A stretch of DNA of 6,794 nucleotides from Pirellulaceae bacterium. GTDB lineage: Bacteria; Planctomycetota; Planctomycetia; Pirellulales; Pirellulaceae. The notes under the pieces were generated by a model. The model saw only the letters and a program-made list of their open reading frames with translations, was not told the origin of the DNA and searched no databases. Shown piece by piece: positions 1 through 5,582 of this stretch (within the stretch, counting starts at the first letter, position 1; every line of letters starts with the position of its first letter). Position numbers and translations under genes: made by a program. The DNA lies in assembly GCA_013002105.1 (NCBI GenBank), contig JABDKS010000903.1:1-6794 (forward strand). The letters run 5' to 3'.

Positions 1-104
1 CCAACCGTCTCGATTCGCCATTGCCCTGGCGCCAACGCGCCTTGCAACGATGGCTCCAAGATCTGGCGTTCCAACAGCGTCGGAATCAGAATGAGGTTAG
101 GCAA
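1..104 (-). CDS. N-terminal fragment of an unidentified protein, possibly nucleosidase-like
   Basis: An open minus-strand frame runs off the left edge of the window. It starts best at a TTG at 104-102, with GGGG a few bases upstream as a possible ribosome site; the only in-frame stop upstream is a TGA near position 134, and no ATG lies between. About 34 residues are visible, beginning MPNLILIPTLLERQILEP and ending in QWRIETVG. A hydrophobic strand, then PT, LER and a helix is how many nucleoside phosphorylase/MTA-futalosine nucleosidase-type proteins open, but this rests on memory of the fold and not on an alignment. It lies in the same direction as the GNAT gene; without the inserted MITE-like element the two would be only about 40 bp apart, so they may once have formed an operon with tsaD. 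That it is coding is moderately likely; the family is a guess. Confidence 0.4.
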   Translation of the reverse strand, partial: MPNLILIPTLLERQILEPSLQGALAPGQWRIETV

Positions 105-140
105 AGGGATGCCCCAATAGGAACGAATTGAATGTCACAG

Positions 141-249
141 CTAAGTGCCTGTCCAAAAAGGGGGCAGACCCTCTCCGGCGAGGCTGTAAATGTCCAGCGA
201 GAACAACTCGCCTCCAAAGGGTCAGACCCATTTTCGGCTCGGCACTAAG
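141..249. mobile_element. MITE-like non-autonomous element with TIRs and a CTAAG target duplication
   Basis: The element body is 146-244 (99 bp). Its ends are imperfect terminal inverted repeats: 146-182 aligned with the reverse complement of 207-244 agrees at about 27 of 38 positions. Both ends start TGCC, share an A-rich block and a GACCC block, and finish in GGCGAG. Directly outside both ends is the same 5 bp, CTAAG (141-145 and 245-249), as expected for a target-site duplication. The 24-bp centre contributes the first arm of a small hairpin, GCGAG (197-201) with CTCGC (207-211). There is no room for a transposase, so it would depend on one elsewhere. A near-copy of the CAGACCC block lies in direct orientation at 165-171 and 223-229. 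The element sits exactly at the stop codon of the GNAT gene. An alternative reading is a REP/BIME-type hairpin cluster. Confidence 0.6.
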
Positions 250-802
250 TCGGAAATGCGTTGGAACCCCGGGGCCATTGATCCGGCGTGAATCGCCAGT
301 TCAGCGAATGGCAAACCTCTCGCCAAACTTCCGTCACCGACGTGCTGTACAGGTAAGGTACGTAACCGAGTCGCAAATAGGAATGCAACGCGGGCAATCG
401 AAAATGCTCCGTGTAAAGTTCGATGTCTTTGTACCCTGCCTGCAAGAATCGTGTTGTCACCGCAGCGGTAACCGCGCTGCCGAGTCGTTTTCCGCGATGC
501 TGGGCATTGCAGCCAACCCAACCGAGCGTTCCCGACTCGGGGGAACGGCCCGTGTAATTGTGCAAGCACATCGCCGAGGCGACCAAACGATCGGAATCTG
601 ACGTGACCGCCACAAACCAGCCCGTGGGAATCAAGCGAGCCAGGCAGTAGTCCAATCGTTCCTTGTCCCAATCCGTCCAACCGCATCCGTGCATCAGTTT
701 CAAGAACATCGGGATGTCATCGGCTGTCGCCTGACGAATCAAATAGCCCTCGGCCAATGGCACAACGGGCGGATCATCCATCCGCTCAACCGGCCAATTC
801 AT
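245..802 (-). CDS. GNAT-family N-acetyltransferase
   Basis: The 185-residue protein is a single GNAT domain, predicted to move an acetyl group from acetyl-CoA to an unknown amine. A first strand and helix lie around residues 20-40 (YLIRQATADDIPMFLKLM). Strand 4 and the acetyl-CoA pyrophosphate loop lie at 93-110, where Q101-H-R-G104-K-R106-L-G108 fits the Q/R-x-x-G-x-G/A motif except that arginine replaces the last small residue. The C-terminal motif-B region follows at 127-149 (IELYTEHFRLPALHSYLRLGYVP). I chose the ATG at 802; an ATG at 781 is possible and keeps the domain. The frame also stays open back to a TTG at 895 that overlaps the tsaD stop, but that version would translate through a palindrome and lacks family-like sequence. 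No signal peptide or membrane segment is seen. It lies 89 bp downstream of tsaD. The stop TAG (247-245) is inside the target duplication of a MITE-like element. The substrate cannot be named. Confidence 0.85.
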   Translation of the reverse strand: MNWPVERMDDPPVVPLAEGYLIRQATADDIPMFLKLMHGCGWTDWDKERLDYCLARLIPTGWFVAVTSDSDRLVASAMCLHNYTGRSPESGTLGWVGCNAQHRGKRLGSAVTAAVTTRFLQAGYKDIELYTEHFRLPALHSYLRLGYVPYLYSTSVTEVWREVCHSLNWRFTPDQWPRGSNAFPT

Positions 803-847
803 TTTCAACTGCGGTCTACAATCCGACATCCAACCCCACCACCGTAG

Positions 848-865
848 AACGGACTTCAGTCCGTT
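848..865. repeat. Perfect palindrome between tsaD and the GNAT gene (REP-like)
   Basis: The 18 bp AACGGACTTCAGTCCGTT is an exact inverted repeat, with 8-bp arms 848-855 and 858-865, or a 7-bp stem with a four-base loop once folded as RNA. It lies in the gap between the tsaD stop (892) and the GNAT start (802). No T-run follows on the minus strand, so it is not a classical terminator; it could stabilise or attenuate the tsaD-GNAT transcript. I have an unverified memory of similar palindromes scattered in planctomycete intergenic DNA, which would make it a REP-type repeat. Confidence 0.6.
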
Positions 866-891
866 ACCAAGGACTCGCCGCAACCAATAAC

Positions 892-1914
892 TCAAAACCC
901 ACGCTGCAATCCTGGCGTGACATCCAGATCCAACGCCGCGTATTCGCCGCGTTTGATTTTTTCGAGCGCAATCGCTCCCATCACGGCGTTATCGGTGCAC
1001 AAATTCATCGGCGCGATGACCAAATCAAACCCGTCAGCTCCGGCAGCCATCGCCAGCCGTTCTCTCAAATACCGATTCGCCGCGACGCCGCCACCCACGA
1101 TCAGACGATTGCAATCGTGATTTTGAATCGCGCGGCAGCTCTTGGCAACAAGTACGTCGACGACCGCCGCTTCGAACGACGCACAGACGTCGGCCTTGTC
1201 GGTATCGGAAATCTGCAGATTCGAGAAGTCTTGTTGGCCCGGTCCAACAATCGAATATCGCACGGCGGTTTTCAGTCCACTGAAACTGAAGTTGAAATGA
1301 TCATCTTGGACCATCGATCGGGGATAGCTGTGTGCCGTACGATCTCCCTTTGCCGCCCATTTGGAAACCGCCGGGCCTCCCGGAAACCCCAGACTCAGCA
1401 TCGCGGCCACTTTGTCGAATGCTTCGCCGGCCGCGTCATCGATCGTGCCACCGAGATACTCCAAATCCAATGGGCTGGTGCAGTGGTACAAACTGGTGTG
1501 GCCACCGCTGACGACCAAACCGATGCAGGGATAAACCGGTTGGTCGGTCGATAATTGACACGCATACAGGTGGGCGTGCAGATGATTTACGGCGACCAAC
1601 GGCTTTCCCCAAGCCAAGGCGAGGGTCTTTGCGGCGACCAAGCCGACCAGCAGCGACCCAGCCAACCCGGGTCGATCGGCCACCGCGATGGCATCCAAGT
1701 CGGCTGGCCGGACGCCCGATTTACCGATCGCCGTATCGATCACCGGCAAAATCCGTTCGACGTGGGCCCGGGCGGCGACTTCGGGGACCACCCCGCGGAA
1801 TTGCTCATGCAAGGCTTCCTGCGTCGCGACGCAGTCACCCAAGACGGTTCCGTCAGCGGCAATCACGGCCGCAGCGGTCTCGTCACAGGTCGATTCGATT
1901 GTCAAAATAGGCAA
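892..1914 (-). CDS. tsaD: tRNA N6-adenosine threonylcarbamoyltransferase TsaD
   Basis: TsaD, with TsaB and TsaE, transfers the threonylcarbamoyl group from TC-AMP to A37 of tRNAs that read ANN codons, giving t6A; it is cytoplasmic and nearly universal. From the chosen start the protein has 340 residues, the usual length. Visible are the ASKHA nucleotide-binding opening LTIESTCDETAAAV (4-17), the metal ligands H111 and H115 in NHLHAH, SGGHTSLYHC, GGTIDDAAGEAFDKVA, the GGGVAAN segment, and D308 in CTDNAVMGA, the third metal ligand. I place the start at a TTG (1914-1912), because conservation begins right there and no ATG lies nearby. The frame stays open upstream to 2235, but those 107 residues look non-family and overlap the start of rpsL. 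There is no clear Shine-Dalgarno. The gene is divergent from rpsL and is followed by the GNAT gene on the same strand; the usual partners tsaB and tsaE are not in the window. Confidence 0.95.
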   Translation of the reverse strand: MPILTIESTCDETAAAVIAADGTVLGDCVATQEALHEQFRGVVPEVAARAHVERILPVIDTAIGKSGVRPADLDAIAVADRPGLAGSLLVGLVAAKTLALAWGKPLVAVNHLHAHLYACQLSTDQPVYPCIGLVVSGGHTSLYHCTSPLDLEYLGGTIDDAAGEAFDKVAAMLSLGFPGGPAVSKWAAKGDRTAHSYPRSMVQDDHFNFSFSGLKTAVRYSIVGPGQQDFSNLQISDTDKADVCASFEAAVVDVLVAKSCRAIQNHDCNRLIVGGGVAANRYLRERLAMAAGADGFDLVIAPMNLCTDNAVMGAIALEKIKRGEYAALDLDVTPGLQRGF

Positions 1915-2221
1915 ATTGCTGCTCGATTGACCGTTGAAAGGTTGTAAAACGCGTGCCCGAATCGAATTGCTCGGAACATCCAACGGGCCAGATGGGTGAC
2001 CGACCGCCTGTTGATTGTCGATCGGACGGACGGTGTGGTGACAGTTGGCCGGTCGTTGCAGGGGACTTGGGATACCCGGTTTGTCCCAAAACGCCCTGCC
2101 AGCGGCAACCATGCCGACACCACGAAAAGCCCCGAAGCTATTGACAGGATTGGCGTTAGCGGGATACTTGCCCCTTTCCAAACCTACCAAATCACGGCAA
2201 GTTTCCTCGAAATCAGTTTCA
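1915..2221. other. Divergent tsaD-rpsL intergenic region
   Basis: These 307 bp separate the TTG start of tsaD (minus) from the ATG of rpsL (plus) and must hold the control elements of both. The rpsL side has a clear sigma70-type promoter (2141-2168). On the tsaD side I see no convincing -35/-10 pair. A weak 6-bp hairpin TTGGGA/TCCCAA pairs 2067-2072 with 2084-2089. Long open frames cross the region on both strands, but none resembles a known family; they look like chance frames in GC-rich DNA, or an unrecognised 5' extension of tsaD. No RNA gene was recognised. Confidence 0.6.
2141..2168 (+). promoter_or_regulatory. Predicted sigma70-type promoter of rpsL-rpsG
   Basis: A perfect -35 hexamer TTGACA (2141-2146) is followed after 16 bp by GATACT (2163-2168), which matches the -10 consensus at four of six positions. 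Transcription would start near 2175, leaving a leader of about 47 nt before the rpsL ATG. The position and strand fit a strong ribosomal-protein promoter. The -10 is imperfect, so the exact start is uncertain. Confidence 0.6.
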
Positions 2222-2587
2222 ATGCCAACGATCAATCAGCTCGTCCGCAAACGACGAAAGCTCAAGAAGAGCCAAAGTAAGTCACCTGTTCTCGAAAAGT
2301 GCCCGCATAAGCAGGGCGTTTGTTTGCAGGTGCGAACCATGACGCCGAAGAAACCAAACTCGGCTCTGCGTAAGATTTCGCGTGTGCGACTGAGCAACGG
2401 CAAGGAAGTAACCGTTTACATCCCTGGCGAAGGCCACAATCTGCAAGAACACTCGATTGTGCTCGTTCGCGGCGGACGTGTTCGCGACTTGCCAGGCGTC
2501 CGGTACCAAGTCGTCCGTGGAGCACGCGATGCTTTGGGTGTCGAAGGTCGTAAGCAGTCTCGCAGTCGCTACGGTGCCAAGAAGTAG
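2222..2587 (+). CDS. rpsL: Small ribosomal subunit protein S12
   Basis: S12 sits at the interface of the 30S decoding centre, where it contacts 16S rRNA and monitors codon-anticodon pairing. The 121 residues match the family end to end: [10 protein letters not shown] at the start, CPHKQGVC (27-34), the [11 protein letters not shown] loop (41-51), [10 protein letters not shown] (69-78), [12 protein letters not shown] (84-95) and a basic C-terminus RSRYGAKK. D89 is the aspartate that RimO methylthiolates in E. coli. The streptomycin-critical K43 is present, but position 88 is arginine where E. coli and mycobacteria have lysine. The start is fixed by the family N-terminus; the frame is open further upstream but without conservation. 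No Shine-Dalgarno is visible. It is the first gene of an rpsL-rpsG unit, preceded by a TTGACA promoter, with tsaD divergent upstream instead of rpoC. Confidence 0.98.
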   Translation: MPTINQLVRKRRKLKKSQSKSPVLEKCPHKQGVCLQVRTMTPKKPNSALRKISRVRLSNGKEVTVYIPGEGHNLQEHSIVLVRGGRVRDLPGVRYQVVRGARDALGVEGRKQSRSRYGAKK

Positions 2588-2633
2588 CGTTTCAGTCATC
2601 TCGAACAAAGTAAGAAATAGTTAAAAGCGAAAC

Positions 2634-3110
2634 ATGGGACGTATCACTTCTAGCCGGACGCAACTGAAGCCGGATCCGAAATTCAATTCAATGCTTGCGG
2701 GCAAGTTCATCAACTGCTTGATGTGGGACGGAAAAAAGACCGTTGCACAACGGGTTTTCTACGACGCGCTGGAAGAAATCGGCAAGCGTGGTGAAACCGG
2801 CGAAGACGCACCGATTCAGGTTTTTGAAACGGCACTGGAAAACATCAAGCCCTACATCGAAGTTCGCAGTAAGCGGGTCGGTGGGGCAAGTTATCAGGTT
2901 CCGATGCAAGTCAACCGAACTCGCCAGCAAAGCTTGGCCATTCGTTGGTTGCTCGAAGCGGTCCGCGACAAGAAGGGCCGACCGATGCACTTGAAATTGG
3001 CCGACGAAGTGATGGCGGCCTACAAGAAAGAAGGTGTTGCCTACACCAAACGCGAAAACACGCACCGTATGGCAGATGCCAACAAGGCGTTCGCCCACTT
3101 CGCATGGTAA
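2634..3110 (+). CDS. rpsG: Small ribosomal subunit protein S7
   Basis: S7 binds the 3' major domain of 16S rRNA, starts assembly of the 30S head and lines the exit-site side of the mRNA channel. The protein has 158 residues, close to the usual bacterial length. Family blocks are [23 protein letters not shown] (from residue 14), [24 protein letters not shown] in the centre, [13 protein letters not shown], and the C-terminus [18 protein letters not shown]. It lies 46 bp after rpsL, and no terminator is visible between them, so co-transcription is expected. This spacer is shorter than the E. coli rpsL-rpsG spacer used for S7 autoregulation, and I see no comparable structure. A strong terminator follows 36 bp after the stop. 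No good Shine-Dalgarno precedes the ATG. Confidence 0.98.
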   Translation: MGRITSSRTQLKPDPKFNSMLAGKFINCLMWDGKKTVAQRVFYDALEEIGKRGETGEDAPIQVFETALENIKPYIEVRSKRVGGASYQVPMQVNRTRQQSLAIRWLLEAVRDKKGRPMHLKLADEVMAAYKKEGVAYTKRENTHRMADANKAFAHFAW

Positions 3111-3146
3111 GCGAGTTTTCTCGCTTTCTATACTTCATCGTCAAAC

Positions 3147-3183
3147 ACCGCGACCGGTTCTCCACACCGTGTCGCGGTTTTTT
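3147..3183 (+). terminator. Intrinsic terminator after rpsG
   Basis: ACCGCGAC (3147-3154) pairs perfectly with GTCGCGGT (3171-3178). The stem continues as CGGT/ACCG (3155-3158 with 3166-3169) past one bulged T, giving about 12 bp with a 7-nt loop. A run of six T (3178-3183) follows at once. It is one of the clearest signals in the window and marks the end of the rpsL-rpsG transcript, or an attenuation point before fusA. Confidence 0.88.
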
Positions 3184-3242
3184 GTGCGCAGCGATACCCT
3201 GTGGACGTTGCCAATTCCCGTCGCCTCTGTGATCCCCAATTC

Positions 3243-3278
3243 GTTCCCAGCCAAACCGCCGTTCCCAGCCAAACCTCC
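3243..3278. repeat. 18-bp tandem repeat, two copies, in the fusA leader
   Basis: GTTCCCAGCCAAACCGCC (3243-3260) is followed directly by a copy that differs at one base (3261-3278). It lies between the rpsG terminator and fusA. Possible roles are a regulator-binding repeat or simple replication slippage; nothing in the sequence decides between them. Confidence 0.75.
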
Positions 3279-3298
3279 CTCTGCAATGCTACCGCTGA

Positions 3299-3348
3299 TA
3301 CCAAGTAGGTGTCTTGGTACTTTCTCCCCTACCAGGACCAGCTCCTGG
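3299..3348 (+). promoter_or_regulatory. Two hairpins in the presumed fusA 5' leader
   Basis: Hairpin 1 pairs TACCAAG (3299-3305) with CTTGGTA (3313-3319) over a 7-nt loop. Hairpin 2 pairs CCAGGA (3332-3337) with TCCTGG (3343-3348) over a 5-nt loop. GTAGG, which begins at the last stem base of hairpin 1 and runs into its loop (3305-3309), can instead pair with CCTAC (3328-3332) at the edge of hairpin 2, so alternative folds are possible. Neither has a T-run. They end 38 nt before the fusA ATG. A regulatory role is inference; no known riboswitch class was recognised, and no clear promoter was found between 3185 and 3386. Confidence 0.35.
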
Positions 3349-3386
3349 CCTACGCATTTCATCTAGAGTCCAACCGCAATCGTCCC

Positions 3387-5480
3387 ATGGCAACCGATAT
3401 TTCCAAACTCCGTAACATCGGCATCATCGCTCACATCGATGCGGGCAAGACGACGGTGACCGAACGGATGCTGTTCCTCAGTGGAGCCAAGCACCGCGTC
3501 GGCCGAGTCGATCATGGCACCACCGATACCGATGACGATCCAGAAGAACAAGAACGCGGTATCACGATTTTCAGTGCTTGTGTGAAATTTGGTTGGAAGG
3601 ATTTCAACATCAATCTGTTGGACACGCCCGGCCACGTCGATTTCACCGCCGAAGTCGAACGATGCTTGCGCGTGCTCGACGGTGCCGTGACCGTTTTCTC
3701 CGCTCGTGAAGGCGTCGAAGCACAAAGTGAAACAGTCTGGCGGCAGGCCGATCGATACGAAGTTCCCCGGATCGTCTTTATCAACAAGATGGATCGCGAA
3801 GGCGCGAACTTCGATGCGGTGTTCAATGACATCCAGCCGCGATTGGGCGGAAAACCGGTCGCTGTGGAATTACCCGTCGGTAGCGGTCCCGCGCATACCG
3901 ACAATCCGTTTCGCGGTGTCATCGACTTGGTCGAAATGAAACTACTGCAGTTTGACCCCGAGACCGAAGGCAAAGAAGTTTCGGTGACGGATATACCAGA
4001 CGAACTTGCTGATGACGCGCAGTTCTGGCGTGAACAGATGCTCGAAGCAGTCTATGAATTGAGCGAAGAAGCGATGACGCTGGCGATGGAGGAGAAGGAA
4101 GTCTCCAACGACTTGATCGTCAAAGCCCTTCGCAGCGGGTGCATCAACCGAATGATCCAACCCGTGCTGTGCGGTTCGGCGTTGCATGGTATCGGCGTTC
4201 AACCGTTGATGTCTGCCGTTGGTAATTACCTGCCCAGTCCGCTGGATCGACCGCCGGTCGAAGGCATCGATCCCAAAAACACCGATAAGACACTCACACG
4301 CAAGCCCGATCCCAAAGAACCCTTTTGTGGATTGGTATTTAAAATCTTGCCGGCAAAAACGGGCGACAACTACTGGATCCGGGTTTATAGCGGCGAAATC
4401 AAGCAGAACTCGCGTGTGCAATGTCCCAATCGTGACAAGAAAGAAAACATCGCTCAGTTGTGGCAGATTCATGCCAGTAAAAAGGAGCGGGACGGACAGA
4501 TCGAGAAAATTACCGCCGGTGATATCTGTTGCGTGATCGGTCCGCGATTCGCCATCACGGGCGATACGCTTTGCGACACAAAAGGCTTGATCGAATTGCC
4601 AAGTATCAAGTTTGCCGAGACGGTCATTTCGATGGCGATCGAACCGGAGAACACGGGCGATCGCAAAAAGCTAGAAGAGACGCTGGAAATGCTCCGTCGC
4701 CAAGATCCGACATTCCGAGCTGTCGAAAATGAAGAAATTGGGCAGACGATCATCAGCGGTATGGGAGAGTTGCACCTCGAAGTGATTCAGCATCGCCTGA
4801 CACGCGACTTTGGTTTGAACGTCAAGTTTTACAAACCTAGGGTCAATTATCGCGAGACAATCGGTGGAAACGCAGACGTGGTCGGTCAATGCAATCGGCA
4901 AGTCGGGTCGACGCATTTGTTTGCACGACTAAAGGTTCGTGTTTCGCCGCTAGAAGATTCCTCGCAGCCGGTTTTGGTGTTTGATCGTATTTCACCTGAG
5001 ACAGTGATCGCACCGCCGCTTCGCCAAGCAGCAATGGAAGAGATCCGCGAACGGGCCGAAGGAGGCGGAGTGATCGCTGGTTTCCCGCTTTCGGGTGCGA
5101 AATTGGAAGTCTACGATGCGGAAACTCACGAAGAAGGCAGCGATGAGGTAGCCTTTCGCATCGCAGCCGGTGATGCATTCGATCGTGCCTTAGAGCAGGC
5201 CGGTCCTGTGTTGCTGGAACCGGTGATGAAAATCGAGGTGACCACGCCGGAAGATTTCATGGGTGAGATCGTTGGCGACTTGCAGCAACGTCGCGCCATC
5301 GTTGCAGCGACCGAAACACGCGGTGCCATGACCGTCATTACCGCACACGCTCCGCTGAAAGAACTCTTCGGATACGAAAGCGCCGTCCGTAGCTTGAGCC
5401 AAGGCCGCGCCGGCAGCAGCATGGAACCATTGTGTTACCAGCCCGCACCCAAAGAAGACGCCGAAAGCTTTCACTTCTAA
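3387..5480 (+). CDS. fusA: Translation elongation factor G, divergent planctomycete type
   Basis: EF-G is the GTPase that drives tRNA-mRNA translocation and, with RRF, ribosome recycling. The 697-residue protein has all five domains. In the G domain: P-loop AHIDAGKT (15-22), switch I ending RGIT (57-60), DTPGH (79-83) with catalytic H83, NKMD (133-136) and GSAL (263-266). Domain II covers roughly 305-400 (FCGLVFKILPAKTGDNYWIRVYSG), domain III 405-480 with SGMGELHLEV, domain IV 485-610, domain V 610-690. H581 corresponds to the domain IV tip histidine of E. coli. Switch I is acidic (DTDDDPEEQ), and domain IV loop I lacks the usual GGRGQYGH. The ATG at 3387 is fixed by the family N-terminus MATDISKLRNIGIIAHIDAGKT; a GTG-initiated extension to 3309 would translate a hairpin and is rejected. 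No Shine-Dalgarno is seen. It follows rpsG, but across a terminator and 276 bp, and no tuf follows. It may belong to the spd-type EF-G groups described for spirochaetes, planctomycetes and deltaproteobacteria. Confidence 0.96.
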   Translation: MATDISKLRNIGIIAHIDAGKTTVTERMLFLSGAKHRVGRVDHGTTDTDDDPEEQERGITIFSACVKFGWKDFNINLLDTPGHVDFTAEVERCLRVLDGAVTVFSAREGVEAQSETVWRQADRYEVPRIVFINKMDREGANFDAVFNDIQPRLGGKPVAVELPVGSGPAHTDNPFRGVIDLVEMKLLQFDPETEGKEVSVTDIPDELADDAQFWREQMLEAVYELSEEAMTLAMEEKEVSNDLIVKALRSGCINRMIQPVLCGSALHGIGVQPLMSAVGNYLPSPLDRPPVEGIDPKNTDKTLTRKPDPKEPFCGLVFKILPAKTGDNYWIRVYSGEIKQNSRVQCPNRDKKENIAQLWQIHASKKERDGQIEKITAGDICCVIGPRFAITGDTLCDTKGLIELPSIKFAETVISMAIEPENTGDRKKLEETLEMLRRQDPTFRAVENEEIGQTIISGMGELHLEVIQHRLTRDFGLNVKFYKPRVNYRETIGGNADVVGQCNRQVGSTHLFARLKVRVSPLEDSSQPVLVFDRISPETVIAPPLRQAAMEEIRERAEGGGVIAGFPLSGAKLEVYDAETHEEGSDEVAFRIAAGDAFDRALEQAGPVLLEPVMKIEVTTPEDFMGEIVGDLQQRRAIVAATETRGAMTVITAHAPLKELFGYESAVRSLSQGRAGSSMEPLCYQPAPKEDAESFHF

Positions 5481-5573
5481 CGCGTTGGTCGACTAAAAGA
5501 GAATTGCGTTGTGAGTGCCACGCGGAGCGGCTGAGTGGATTCGGTTTGGTCGCAACCATTGAACTGCCGTTAC

Positions 5574-5577
5574 AGGA
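5574..5577 (+). promoter_or_regulatory. Ribosome binding site deciding the mtnA start
   Basis: AGGA lies five bases before the ATG at 5583, a normal spacing. It is the clearest Shine-Dalgarno-like site in the window and favours this ATG over the in-frame GTG at 5535, whose extra 16 residues do not resemble the family. Confidence 0.6.
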
Positions 5578-5582
5578 ACGAC

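Noticed and set aside
128..601. 157-codon plus-strand open frame across the MITE-like element and the GNAT 3' half
   Set aside because: It crosses a terminal inverted repeat element and runs antisense to conserved GNAT motifs, so it is a chance frame.
803..895. TTG start for the GNAT protein overlapping the tsaD stop (TTGA)
   Set aside because: It looks like translational coupling, but the extra residues are Trp/Arg-rich and unlike the family, and they are encoded by a perfect palindrome.
757..1554. 265-codon plus-strand open frame opposite the GNAT 5' end and tsaD
   Set aside because: It lies antisense to a strongly supported TsaD, and its product has no family-like sequence; it reflects the GC-rich codon pattern of tsaD.
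3309..3386. N-terminal extension of EF-G by 26 residues from a GTG
   Set aside because: The extension covers leader hairpins and has no similarity to EF-G, whose conserved N-terminus begins at the ATG at 3387.
5535..5582. N-terminal extension of MtnA by 16 residues from a GTG
   Set aside because: The ATG at 5583 has an AGGA site at good spacing and matches the family start.
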